Assembly (NCBI RefSeq): GCF_047238185.1
Contig: NZ_JBDFMI010000001.1
Location: 2,790,001-2,854,000, forward strand
Length of the DNA stretch: 64,000 nt
Origin: Bacillus_AD sp047238185
GTDB taxonomy: Bacteria > Bacillota > Bacilli > Bacillales > DSM-1321
Reading direction: 5' to 3'
The position numbers and the translations under genes are program-made. Shown piece by piece: positions 17,646 through 25,834 of this stretch; within the stretch, counting starts at the first letter, position 1, and the number at the start of each line of letters is the position of its first letter. The notes below the pieces were generated by a model. It ran no database searches, was not told where the DNA came from, and saw nothing but the letters and a program-made list of their open reading frames with translations.

Positions 17646-17709
17646 AAAGGGGGGTATGGTTTACCACAAGTTGGCGGTATAAAAAAATTAGGAAACGGAG
17701 CTGAATGAT

Positions 17710-19335
17710 TTGAAAGGGAAAATCGTAGCAAGTGTCGCACTCTCACTTGGCCTAGGTGTACTCGCTCTTCCGAACGCAAATGCATTAGCTGTCAACGATG
17801 CCGTACAAATCGAGAAATACAATACAGAAAGGGACTCCATGGAGTTTCTATCAGGAAATTTAAGCAATCCCTCCGACGCCAGTGCCGAATCTATCTTTTA
17901 TTCCTTTATGGACCAGCAAAAAAATTATTATAAACTAGGTGAAAAAAGCGCCAAGGAGTCTTTTATAGTCCTAAAGAAGGATACAGATCCACTAGGAAAT
18001 ACAATACTGAAGCTGCAGCAGGTCTATGACGGTAAACCCGTATGGGGCTTTACACAATCCGCTGTCGTCAATAACAAAGGAGTCCTTACCGTTGTATCTG
18101 GGTCGGTAGCCTCCGACTTGGATAAGAAAATGGACAGCACCGTCTCCCAAAAAGAGATTTCTCCTTCAGAGGCAGTGAGCATCGCTGAAAAAGATCTTGG
18201 TTATACCCCGAACTACGAAAAGAAGCCTGAAAGCGAACAAGTCATCTATTCAGATAGCTCAAAGGCAGTCTCCGCCTATAAAGTAAATTTAAATTTTCTT
18301 GATCCGCAACCAGGCAATTACTACTACCTTATTTCCTCAAAGACTGGCGAAATTCTCAATAAATATAACTCTATCGATGAAGTTTCCGGAAGCAATGCTG
18401 TCGGAACCGGAAAAGGCGTCCTGAACAATACGGTTTCCTTGAATACGACCCTTTCAAGCGGCAAATATTATTTACAGGATAATACAAGGGGAAGCGGTGT
18501 CTTAACGTACAATGCCAATAACGGTACCAGCTCCGCCTCACTTTGGTCAGATGCAGATAATGTATTCAACGCATCTTATGATGCCCCGGCTGTGGATGCC
18601 CACAATTATGCCGGCACCGTCTATGATTTCTACAAGTCTGCCTTCAGCCGAAATTCATACGATGGCAACGGCGCTGCATTGAAATCGATCGTCCATTACA
18701 GCAAAAACTATAATAATGCATTCTGGAATGGTTCCCAGATGATCTATGGGGACGGAGACGGTTCCACTTTCATTCCTCTTTCAGGGGGGCTGGATGTTGT
18801 AGCCCACGAATTGACGCACGCCGTCACTTCTTCCGAATCAAACTTGATTTACCAAAATGAATCAGGGGCATTGAATGAAGCCATTTCCGATATTTTCGGC
18901 ACAGTTATCGAATTCAAATATCAACCGACAAAATCAGACTATAATATCGGCGAAGACATATATACACCTTCTGTTGCAGGTGATGCCCTTCGGTCCATGT
19001 CCAGTCCAACTTTATATGGAGATCCCGATCACTACAGCAATAAATACACCGGAAGCTCCGATAATGGAGGCGTACACACAAATAGCGGCATCATCAATAA
19101 GGCAGCCTATCTGATTTCTGCCGGCGGTACCCACCATGGCGTATCAGTCAGCGGAATCGGCATTGAAAAGTTGGGAAAAATTTTCTATAGAGCCAATACG
19201 GTCTACCTTTCTTCAAACGCTACCTTCTCTCAAGCCAAAGCCGCCTGTATCCAATCGGCAAGTGACTTGTTCGGCTCTGCGAGTACCGAGAAAACAGCTG
19301 TCAGCAATGCATTTACGGCTGTAGGCATTAATTAA
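17710..19335 (+). CDS. Secreted thermolysin-type neutral metalloprotease (M4, bacillolysin)
   Basis: 541 residues, secreted as a prepro-enzyme. Signal peptide ~1-26 (MKGKIVASVALSLGLG ... ANA), FTP and PepSY propeptide domains to ~225, then the M4 catalytic and C-terminal helical domains. The zinc motif HELTH is at residues 366-370, the downstream glutamate ligand in NEAISDIFG, and the conserved Asn/His region GGVHTNSGIINKAAYL follows. The TTG start has GGAG 9 bp upstream; the ATG at 17705 runs into a stop. It is divergent from the NprR-like regulator, matching the known NprR-controlled nprA. The role is extracellular protein digestion, probably at high cell density. Confidence 0.95.
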   Translation: MKGKIVASVALSLGLGVLALPNANALAVNDAVQIEKYNTERDSMEFLSGNLSNPSDASAESIFYSFMDQQKNYYKLGEKSAKESFIVLKKDTDPLGNTILKLQQVYDGKPVWGFTQSAVVNNKGVLTVVSGSVASDLDKKMDSTVSQKEISPSEAVSIAEKDLGYTPNYEKKPESEQVIYSDSSKAVSAYKVNLNFLDPQPGNYYYLISSKTGEILNKYNSIDEVSGSNAVGTGKGVLNNTVSLNTTLSSGKYYLQDNTRGSGVLTYNANNGTSSASLWSDADNVFNASYDAPAVDAHNYAGTVYDFYKSAFSRNSYDGNGAALKSIVHYSKNYNNAFWNGSQMIYGDGDGSTFIPLSGGLDVVAHELTHAVTSSESNLIYQNESGALNEAISDIFGTVIEFKYQPTKSDYNIGEDIYTPSVAGDALRSMSSPTLYGDPDHYSNKYTGSSDNGGVHTNSGIINKAAYLISAGGTHHGVSVSGIGIEKLGKIFYRANTVYLSSNATFSQAKAACIQSASDLFGSASTEKTAVSNAFTAVGIN

Positions 19336-19342
19336 ATCATCA

Positions 19343-19388
19343 TAAATCAAGCTGCCTCTATCTGTTATGGAGGCAGCTTGATTCTTTT
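19343..19388. terminator. Terminator between the protease and GyrI-like genes
   Basis: AATCAAGCTGCCTC / GAGGCAGCTTGATT stem followed by CTTTTT. Confidence 0.85.
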
Positions 19389-20054
19389 TCAATCCGTTTT
19401 CTTCCTAACTGGAATGCGGATGACTGTTTTTAGATTCTCCGTTTTTGTTCTCCGGGGATCCGATAAATAAATTTCGTGATGCCTGCGAATTCTGCCATCC
19501 TTTTCCTCCGTTATCCCATTAATCAGTTGATGAGTTTCAATATATTGTTCCATTTGAAAAATAGTTGCCGGCTCTGCATCATATGAACCCATATGCATCA
19601 TTTGGACACATAATCCTTCCTTCCACGTAGCGAAATAAGCTTTCGACACATCCAGCATTGGTTTTTTCTTCTTTAACTCCCCGCATGCCCAACGAAAAAT
19701 CCCTTCATCGACGAATTCGGGCTGCCGTATCATCGATGTCCATCGGAATAAATGTTTTCTTTCTCTATCTATTCCCGAGCTGCCTTCCATCCACCATAAC
19801 CCTTCCAATGGAGGGACGACATATTCAAAATAGCCCGGCAATGGGCCAGGGCCCATCTTACTCATTTTAATTGCATAGGATAGTCCATATAACAATTCAA
19901 TTGCCGCTGGATATTCACCGCTCTCTTGATTTGGATCTCCTTTGCCGTCAACCATGATAAAGGACATCTCAGGAATTTCTATTAATTCAGGCTTCTTCCC
20001 GGGCATATAAAATGATTTCTCTTTCTTCTTATAGTCCACTTTGTTAGCCGGCAT
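19389..20054 (-). CDS. GyrI-like small-molecule-binding domain protein
   Basis: 221 residues of the GyrI-like family. Recognisable stretches are KKPELIEIPEMSFIMVDGKGDPN near the N-terminus and ATWKEGLCVQMMHMGSYDAEP in the second half. In this superfamily two SHS2 modules form a cleft for small amphipathic ligands, and some members hydrolyse reactive compounds. There is no DNA-binding domain, so it is a stand-alone ligand-binding or hydrolase form. It is 16 bp downstream of a ClbS/DfsB-family gene; the two probably form an operon with a shared detoxification theme (inference). Confidence 0.8.
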   Translation of the reverse strand: MPANKVDYKKKEKSFYMPGKKPELIEIPEMSFIMVDGKGDPNQESGEYPAAIELLYGLSYAIKMSKMGPGPLPGYFEYVVPPLEGLWWMEGSSGIDRERKHLFRWTSMIRQPEFVDEGIFRWACGELKKKKPMLDVSKAYFATWKEGLCVQMMHMGSYDAEPATIFQMEQYIETHQLINGITEEKDGRIRRHHEIYLSDPRRTKTENLKTVIRIPVRKKTD

Positions 20055-20070
20055 AGAGCATCAACCTTTC

Positions 20071-20583
20071 TTATCCTTTTTCAATGGACCGTTTGAATTT
20101 CTTGATTTTTTTAAGGGCCCAGTCATAATGGCTGGATGTTGCCGATATTAAATATTGGCCTAGCGAAGTCGATCCAGTCCAGTTATAATATTTTTTTGTG
20201 AATAATTCTTCATCTGAATGGCCTTCTATGATCTTCATCATTTTTGCATGGCTTTCCTCCAGCAACTCCATTGTTTCATCTAAACCAGTCTGTTGATACT
20301 TTTCCCAGATGTGCTTATTCAGTTCTGGCGTCGTTCTGAACGTATATCCTGGTGCAGGCAGCTCTGGTTGCTTTCCAGCCATCCCTATTTCATAGGCGTT
20401 TTCCATCAGAACTAGCCACTCATGCAAATGAGCCATAACGTCTCTTATATTCCGGTATAAACTTTCGAAAGAGAACTCCTCATTCCACTTTTCTTCCGGT
20501 ATTGATTGGACTGCCTCCAACAATGCCTTGTAGTTCCTTTCACTGAATTCTATTAGTTCCTTTTTTGTTTTTGGCCTCGGCAT
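20071..20583 (-). CDS. ClbS/DfsB-family four-helix bundle protein
   Basis: 170 residues, helical. The family signature starts MPRPKTKKELIEFSERNYKALL, followed by the helix FESLYRNIRDVMAHLHEWLVLM and a late tryptophan-rich part (YNWTGSTSLGQYLISATSSHYDW). ClbS of colibactin producers opens the toxin's electrophilic cyclopropane; related DinB-fold proteins in Bacillus have mostly unknown roles. It is the first gene of a probable two-gene unit with the GyrI-like gene. A run of AT-rich DNA with TATATAATAA lies upstream. Confidence 0.82.
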   Translation of the reverse strand: MPRPKTKKELIEFSERNYKALLEAVQSIPEEKWNEEFSFESLYRNIRDVMAHLHEWLVLMENAYEIGMAGKQPELPAPGYTFRTTPELNKHIWEKYQQTGLDETMELLEESHAKMMKIIEGHSDEELFTKKYYNWTGSTSLGQYLISATSSHYDWALKKIKKFKRSIEKG

Positions 20584-20779
20584 CTATACTTCCTCCTCCG
20601 TATCCTATGTACATGTTTAGATACATAATAATTATTATATTTATATAATAACAAAAATAAAAATAATTCTCTCTTTTTTTATTTAGGCATATCTCTTAAA
20701 CCGGATTGGACATTCTTTTTCTTTCAACATTTGATACGATATACGCTATAAACGATTTGAAGATGGAGAGATGATTCAG

Positions 20780-21163
20780 ATGGCCACAGCAAAAGGGCAT
20801 ATGCTGGAAGCTTTTATTCACGACTTATATGAGGGACGTTTTGAAGAAGTATCGGATAGGATTACAGAAGGCATACAATGGAAACTAGCAGGAAAAACAA
20901 CTATTGAAGGAAAAAACAGATTTCTCGAATACGCTGGGAAGCAAGATTCAACCTTTATCGATTGGTCCATCAGCCATACAATCACCCATGGTATTACCGC
21001 TGCTGTAAATGGAACAGCAACTATGAAAGACAGAAATCAAAAAGTGAAACAAATACTATTTTGCCATATTTTTTTGTTAGGGCATTTCAACAAGTCACCC
21101 TTTAGGAATGGCATGAATAAAGCCATGCCATTCTTCCCCTTCATTTTTCTAATAAGGCGATAA
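20780..21163 (+). pseudogene. SnoaL/NTF2-like protein with an abnormal 3' end
   Basis: The first ~95 residues (MLEAFIHDLYEGRFEEVSDR ... TTIEGKNRFLEY ... WSISHTITHGITAAVNGTAT) look like an NTF2-like SnoaL domain, used by small enzymes and ligand-binding proteins. After VKQILFCHIF the frame continues as LLGHFNKSPFRNGMNKAMPF, which no longer looks like the final strand. This tail runs through a GAATGGCAT / ATGCCATTC hairpin (21107-21135) that looks like a terminator. A frame change near the seven-T run at about 21066 is likely. The start at 20780 is favoured by spacing from GGAG over the ATG at 20771. It may be a genuine truncated gene or a sequencing slip. Confidence 0.55.
21107..21137. terminator. 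Hairpin terminator overlapping the end of the SnoaL-like frame
   Basis: GAATGGCAT / ATGCCATTC with a ten-base loop, followed by TTCCCCTTC. It sits between convergent genes but inside the called frame. Confidence 0.55.
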
Positions 21164-22157
21164 CTGCCTGATTTCTCCAACCATCATAAGCTGTAGGCAA
21201 CTGTCCATCATGACAGCCATTCACAGAATAATCATATACACTCTGCAGAAATGGATAAAAGGCTTTGTAATAGCCGGCAGCCTCATTAGGCAATGCATTC
21301 GGTGGATTCACACTATCAAATGCGACTTTCCGGAAAGGCAGCCTGCCTTGTCCATACAGAAGTTCCTGATCATCTTTCAAGACCATTGATCCTTCTGTTC
21401 CATACAAAGTGACTGTTGAGCCTGAACCATGATGTATACCAGATAATAATTGCAGTGAGAACGTTGAACCGCCTCTTAGCCTTCCGGAGATAAAAAACGC
21501 ATCATCCGCATCCCTTATTTCATCTGGCCCAATCGGCACATGGGTATGTTTGAAGCCATACACCTGCTCCATTTCTTCACTTGACATCCATCTTATAAAA
21601 TCAATCATATGCGTACCTATGGCACCCAGCATGCCTCCAAAATGTTGTTTTTGCCCCATCCACCCCCTATTTATGGAAGATAAAATGTGGTAATCGGGAC
21701 TTGATGCATGGTATTCGGTATGTAATAGCTTCCCAATTTTTCCTCGGCCGACAAACTCCTTCAATTTTTGTCTTATCGGCAAATAACGCCATTCAAAATC
21801 AACAAAGACGTTGCAATCCGTTTTATTTGCAGCCTCCAACATGTCCAAAGCTTGCTTTGCATTCATGGCAAAGGGTTTTTCACATACAACGTTGATTCCC
21901 ATATCCAAAGCCTTGATAACTATTTGATGGTGATATTCAGGCAACGAACTGACAAACACTAGATCCAAATCTTCCTTTTCGAGCATTTCCTGCCAATCAA
22001 GATAGTGCTTAAACGGAAATGTATTTCCCTTCAACTCTTCAGGAATTGAATGGCGATACATTGTACTAATTGCCGTCAATTGCATATGAGGATGCAATTG
22101 GATGATAGGCGCCTGCACCCGCAGGCCAAACCCTCCGCCCACAATTCCTGTTTTCAA
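21141..22157 (-). CDS. Gfo/Idh/MocA-family NAD(P)-dependent oxidoreductase
   Basis: 338 residues. An N-terminal Rossmann fold begins GIVGGGFGLRVQAPII, and the family motif VVCEKPFAMNAKQA (EKP lysine) lies near 95-105. A C-terminal mixed sheet contains HFGGMLGAIGTHMID, the position of the conserved catalytic histidine. Members oxidise or reduce sugars, inositols and related compounds; the substrate is not clear from sequence. The start is TTG with AGGGGGGA upstream. It is the last gene before the tRNA terminator and runs the same way, but the terminator at 22266-22309 separates them. Confidence 0.88.
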   Translation of the reverse strand: MKTGIVGGGFGLRVQAPIIQLHPHMQLTAISTMYRHSIPEELKGNTFPFKHYLDWQEMLEKEDLDLVFVSSLPEYHHQIVIKALDMGINVVCEKPFAMNAKQALDMLEAANKTDCNVFVDFEWRYLPIRQKLKEFVGRGKIGKLLHTEYHASSPDYHILSSINRGWMGQKQHFGGMLGAIGTHMIDFIRWMSSEEMEQVYGFKHTHVPIGPDEIRDADDAFFISGRLRGGSTFSLQLLSGIHHGSGSTVTLYGTEGSMVLKDDQELLYGQGRLPFRKVAFDSVNPPNALPNEAAGYYKAFYPFLQSVYDYSVNGCHDGQLPTAYDGWRNQAVIALLEK

Positions 22158-22265
22158 TCCAATCCCCCCTTCCTTTTACTATATTCCACCATATTCCACA
22201 AACACCTTCTAAAACGAATATTATTATAAACCCCGGAAACTTGATCCTCATTTCCGCGGACAGCA

Positions 22266-22309
22266 AAAAAGCCGGGAACCATTGGATTATGAATGGTTTC
22301 CGGCTTTTT
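22266..22309 (-). terminator. Terminator after tRNA-Val
   Basis: AAAAGCCGG...AACCATT / AATGGTTTCCGGCTTTTT stem with a loop of about 8 nt, on the 3' side of the tRNA. Confidence 0.8.
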
Positions 22310-22317
22310 AATATCGA

Positions 22318-22389
22318 TGACCCAAGAGGGATTTGAACCCCCGACCCCCACCCTGTCAAGGTGATGTTCTCCCGCTGAACTATTGGATC
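22318..22389 (-). tRNA. tRNA-Val (anticodon GAC)
   Basis: On the minus strand the acceptor stem GATCCAA / TTGGGTC closes with one G-T pair. The D arm is GTTC-AGCGGGA-GAAC. The anticodon arm is CACC-TTGACAG-GGTG with anticodon GAC (Val, codons GUC/GUU), and the T arm loop is TTCAAAT. The discriminator base is A, and no CCA is encoded, so the tail must be added enzymatically. It is a single gene, not part of a cluster, with its own strong promoter and terminator. Confidence 0.93.
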
Positions 22390-22405
22390 GTTATTTATAT
22401 TTAAC

Positions 22406-22434
22406 ACTATAATATGAGATCGGTTTCTTGTCAA
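22406..22434 (-). promoter_or_regulatory. SigA promoter of tRNA-Val
   Basis: On the minus strand TTGACA, 17-bp spacer, TATAGT, placed ~17 bp before the mature tRNA 5' end. Confidence 0.85.
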
Positions 22435-22620
22435 CCATCCAATTAGGTTAACTGAAGGGATGAGTTGTTTTGTCTAAGTTTTCTGAATCATATAGATACT
22501 TAAGTGGTTTTCATGTAAAATGACAGCATTACAACATTTTGATACAACGTACACTTGGAACCGTACATAATTAACTAATACTTTCTCCGAGTTGCTGTAT
22601 CGGGAAAGGGGATTTTTATC

Positions 22621-23604
22621 ATGCGGGCTATCTTTCTCGGGGCGGGAGCAGCTTTTTTCTTTGCATTCACTTTTATTATTAACCGCGCGATGGATATGGA
22701 TGGAGGCAGCTGGATTTGGAGTTCTTCCCTCCGTTATTATTTTATGCTGCTGTTTTTACTGATAATCGTGGGGGCCAGAAAGAATATAAAAGAGCTGTTG
22801 ATTGAAATGAGTAAGCATCCAGGCATGTGGATGATCTGGAGCGTTGTGGGTTTCGGTTTATTCTATGCCCCGCTGACGTTCGCCTCCTCATACGGTCCAG
22901 GATGGCTTATTGCAGGCACATGGCAGATGACCATTCTTTCAGGCTCCCTGCTAGCGCCGTTTTTTTATGAATACCATATCGGCAATAACGGTGAACGCAT
23001 CAGGCACCGCGGGCGGATTCCATGGAGAGGTATGGTATTTTCGGTATTGATTTTATTCGGGGTATTGATTATGCAGCTGGAAAATGCAAGCTCATTATCG
23101 TTAAAGGATGCTTTCCTTTGTATAATACCCATCCTAATAGCCTCTTTCGCCTATCCGCTGGGCAACCGTAAAATGATGCATATTTGCGGCGGCAGGCTGG
23201 ATGCCTACCAACGGGTTTTGGGGATGACAATGGCCTCCATGCCCTTTTGGATTCCATTATCCATCGTCGGCTTGGTTACAGATGGCTTACCTACCACAAA
23301 ACAAGTGGTACAATCCGGCAGTGTCGCCTTATTTTCCGGTGTCTTTGCCACAGTTTTATTTTTTGCGGCAACCGATTTAGTGAAGGATCATATTGAGCGG
23401 CTGGGAACTGTTGAAGCCACGCAATCATTGGAAGTCTTATTTGCAGCCATAGGAGAGATGATCTTCCTTGGCAGCGCCCTGCCTTCCCTACCATCATGGA
23501 TCGGTATGGGGCTAGTTATGCTCGGAATGGTTTTACATAGCTATTTCAATGCTAAAATCGCCCAAAAAACGGTTCCGTCAAGAATGGCTGATGAACATTT
23601 ATAA
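22621..23604 (+). CDS. EmrE/DMT-family multidrug-resistance efflux-like membrane protein
   Basis: 327 residues with about ten hydrophobic helices in two halves, starting GAGAAFFFAFTFIINRAMD. It resembles the multidrug-resistance efflux transporter group of the drug/metabolite transporter superfamily, found widely in Bacillus. Typical features are the Gly/Pro-rich GPGWLIAGTWQMTIL in helix 4 and the late ATQSLEVLFAAIGEM. The substrate is unknown; some homologues may export metabolites rather than drugs. AAGGGGA lies ~9 bp before the ATG. It is monocistronic with a strong terminator at 23609-23642. Confidence 0.82.
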   Translation: MRAIFLGAGAAFFFAFTFIINRAMDMDGGSWIWSSSLRYYFMLLFLLIIVGARKNIKELLIEMSKHPGMWMIWSVVGFGLFYAPLTFASSYGPGWLIAGTWQMTILSGSLLAPFFYEYHIGNNGERIRHRGRIPWRGMVFSVLILFGVLIMQLENASSLSLKDAFLCIIPILIASFAYPLGNRKMMHICGGRLDAYQRVLGMTMASMPFWIPLSIVGLVTDGLPTTKQVVQSGSVALFSGVFATVLFFAATDLVKDHIERLGTVEATQSLEVLFAAIGEMIFLGSALPSLPSWIGMGLVMLGMVLHSYFNAKIAQKTVPSRMADEHL

Positions 23605-23608
23605 AGGA

Positions 23609-23642
23609 AAAGCAGCCATTTGGGCGGCTGCTTTCTTTTTTG
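23609..23642. terminator. Terminator between the DMT gene and yutG
   Basis: AAAGCAGCC / GGCTGCTTT stem followed by CTTTTTTG, between convergent genes. Confidence 0.85.
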
Positions 23643-23643
23643 A

Positions 23644-24201
23644 TCAACCGATCAATTCTTCATTTTCACGTTCTTTCAGTTCTTCATCAGACAATGCTTC
23701 TTCCTCGTCGCGCAATCTATGTGCTAATCGTGATGCAGCACTTGATGCAATACTTGCAACCATATCGTCCAAGAAGGTATGTACTTTATTATCCTTCTTA
23801 TTATCTAGATCCCTGATGATGCCGATCTTATTTTTATCCAAATGGCCGAATGTAGTGACAGCAATGCTGCCGTAAGCAAGGACTGCTCCAAAAGCAATCG
23901 TTTCATCGACACCAAATAACCCTTCATCGCTTTCGATAATGGATTGAAGCGGTTCTGACAGTTTGTGCTCCTCGGCAAGCTTGTCCAGCTCCACACCTAC
24001 TAGTAAAGCATGCTGGATCTCCCTTTTCACCAATACTTTCTCTACGCTTTCCACACACATATCCATTGTTAGGTTGGGGTTATACGGAAGCTGCATTTCG
24101 TATACGATTTCTGCAATGGAATCGATGGATACACCACGGTCTTCCAATGCTTTAAGCGCTGCTGCCGTTACGTCACGGCTATGGACACGCTTGACATCCA
24201 T
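23644..24201 (-). CDS. yutG: PgpA-family phosphatase (YutG-like)
   Basis: 185 residues of the phosphatidylglycerophosphatase A family in its soluble Bacillus form. It contains ALEDRGVSIDSIAEIVYEMQ, the acidic run GLFGVDETIAFG and LDDMVASIASSAASRLAHR, where a DD-type acidic pair would bind metal. Canonical PgpA is a membrane protein that dephosphorylates phosphatidylglycerophosphate. This branch lacks clear membrane helices, so its substrate may differ. The ATG at 24201 has AGGAG 8 bp upstream; an earlier in-frame start has none. Confidence 0.8.
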   Translation of the reverse strand: MDVKRVHSRDVTAAALKALEDRGVSIDSIAEIVYEMQLPYNPNLTMDMCVESVEKVLVKREIQHALLVGVELDKLAEEHKLSEPLQSIIESDEGLFGVDETIAFGAVLAYGSIAVTTFGHLDKNKIGIIRDLDNKKDNKVHTFLDDMVASIASSAASRLAHRLRDEEEALSDEELKERENEELIG

Positions 24202-24382
24202 GGAATCATCTCCTCTACTCATTCTCTATATCTACCCATTATATAATAATTTCCGTCAAAATTATCAGAATATAATTGGTAATCACCGCACAAAGAGATA
24301 AATCCTGTAAAAAAAGCGTATAAACGGAAATTTGCTTCTGTCTATGCTACACTTTTTGTATCTTTATCAGGAGGTATAACAG

Positions 24383-25111
24383 TTGAAGATTCCAATGGGA
24401 AAAATACAGGGCACTATGTTCTACAGCGATTCTTTGCAGGAAGAGATCGAACTATTGATCTATCTGCCTGCCAACTACTCCCCGCTCTATAAGTATACAA
24501 TTTGCATCGTCAATGATGGCAAAGACTATTTTCAAATGGGCCGTTTAGGGAGAGTTGCTGACCAGTTACTGTATGAAGAAAAAATAGAGAATACGATTTT
24601 CGTAGGGATCCCCTACAAGGACAGATTTGACCGCAGAACTAAATATCATCCTGAAGGGGAAAAACAAAGCCAGTATATACGTTTCCTTGCACACGAGCTG
24701 GTTCCTTTTTTAGATAAGGAATATCCTTCATATGGCGTCGGGCATGGACGCGCCTTGATGGGCGATTCACTCGGGGGCACAGTCTCTCTTAGAGCAGCTC
24801 TAGCCTATCCCCATACGTTCGGCAGAGTCATTATGCATTCTCCGTATGTAAACCAAAACGTAATGGAAGAAGTGCGCTCCTGCAAGGACAGCCACCTTCT
24901 CAATCTGTATCACGTCATCGGTGTGGACGAAACAGATGTCCCTGAAACAAATGGCGACCATAGTAATTTCATAGAACCCAACCGAGCATTGCATGAATTG
25001 CTGCAGGAAAAAGGGTTCCCGATGTTTTATGATGAATTTAAAGGGGAACATACATGGAAGTATTGGCAAAAAGATTTGCCCCGGACAATTGAGCGGATGT
25101 TTTCCCTTTAA
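24383..25111 (+). CDS. yjcH: YjcH-like esterase, alpha/beta hydrolase
   Basis: 242 residues of the putative esterase (EsteraseD/Fes-like) family. The nucleophile elbow is GDSLGG (serine ~135), an acid residue likely falls in VIGVDETD, and the C-terminal histidine is in GEHTWKYW. There is no signal peptide, so it is cytosolic. The start is TTG with AGGAGG 8 bp upstream. It is followed by yjcG and yjcF in the same direction, the order known in B. subtilis (on the opposite coordinate sense). The natural substrate is unknown; relatives hydrolyse carboxyl esters or siderophore-type esters. Confidence 0.85.
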   Translation: MKIPMGKIQGTMFYSDSLQEEIELLIYLPANYSPLYKYTICIVNDGKDYFQMGRLGRVADQLLYEEKIENTIFVGIPYKDRFDRRTKYHPEGEKQSQYIRFLAHELVPFLDKEYPSYGVGHGRALMGDSLGGTVSLRAALAYPHTFGRVIMHSPYVNQNVMEEVRSCKDSHLLNLYHVIGVDETDVPETNGDHSNFIEPNRALHELLQEKGFPMFYDEFKGEHTWKYWQKDLPRTIERMFSL

Positions 25112-25235
25112 GCGTATCAAATCTAATGTAATTGCAAATAGTAGCTACTATTTTCTGAATTTTGATATAATGGAATGAAATACCCATACAGTAAACGATT
25201 TACAAATATGTTTTATGTAGGGTAGCTATAACATC

Positions 25236-25271
25236 GCGGGAAAAAATGAGCATACTCTTCCTTTTTCCCGC
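25236..25271 (+). other. Perfect 10-bp hairpin in the yjcH-yjcG gap
   Basis: GCGGGAAAAA / TTTTTCCCGC with a 16-nt loop, not followed by a T run, so not an ordinary terminator. It sits 45 bp before the yjcG start and could stabilise or control the leader. Confidence 0.5.
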
Positions 25272-25315
25272 AATAAGCGAACTTGTCTAACATTCTATAT
25301 CCAGGAGGTACTATT

Positions 25316-25831
25316 ATGAAATATGGCATCGCAATTTTCCCATCAAAAAAACTTCAAGATTTGGCAAACTCTTACCGTAAGCGCTACGATCCTCACTACG
25401 CCCTTATCCCACCGCATCTAACATTAAAGGAACCGACTGAGGCTACAGAAACGGAAATGGAGGCAATTGTTGCGCAACTGACCGAAACATCCAAGAAATG
25501 CAAGCCATTTCAGCTGAGCATACTGAAAGCGAGTACATTCCAGCCTGTCAATAATGTCATCTACCTAAAAGCAGAGCATAATGCCGAACTTGATCGTTTG
25601 CATAATCAAATCCAACAAGACTTGAAAGGGACGGAAGCGTCATATGCGTTCGTACCTCATATTACAATCGGCCAAGCGCTGTCCGATGATGAGCACAGTG
25701 ATGTATACGGACAAATGAGCATGCTTGACCTGCGCCATGAAGAAATCATCGATCGTTTCCATCTTCTATATCAACTGGATAATGGAGCTTGGACAGTCTA
25801 CGAAACATTCAAATTGGCGAAGGATCTTTAA
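25316..25831 (+). CDS. yjcG: YjcG, 2H (LigT-like) phosphoesterase
   Basis: 171 residues. The two HxT/S motifs of the 2H phosphoesterase fold are present: PPHLTLKEP near residue 35 and VPHITIGQ near residue 117. In this fold both histidines cleave 2',3'-cyclic phosphates or 2'-5' bonds; the physiological substrate of YjcG is not known. The ATG at 25316 has AGGAGG 8 bp upstream; the upstream extension of the frame is not used. yjcF begins 3 bp after its stop codon, so the two are translationally coupled. Confidence 0.9.
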   Translation: MKYGIAIFPSKKLQDLANSYRKRYDPHYALIPPHLTLKEPTEATETEMEAIVAQLTETSKKCKPFQLSILKASTFQPVNNVIYLKAEHNAELDRLHNQIQQDLKGTEASYAFVPHITIGQALSDDEHSDVYGQMSMLDLRHEEIIDRFHLLYQLDNGAWTVYETFKLAKDL

Positions 25832-25834
25832 TCT

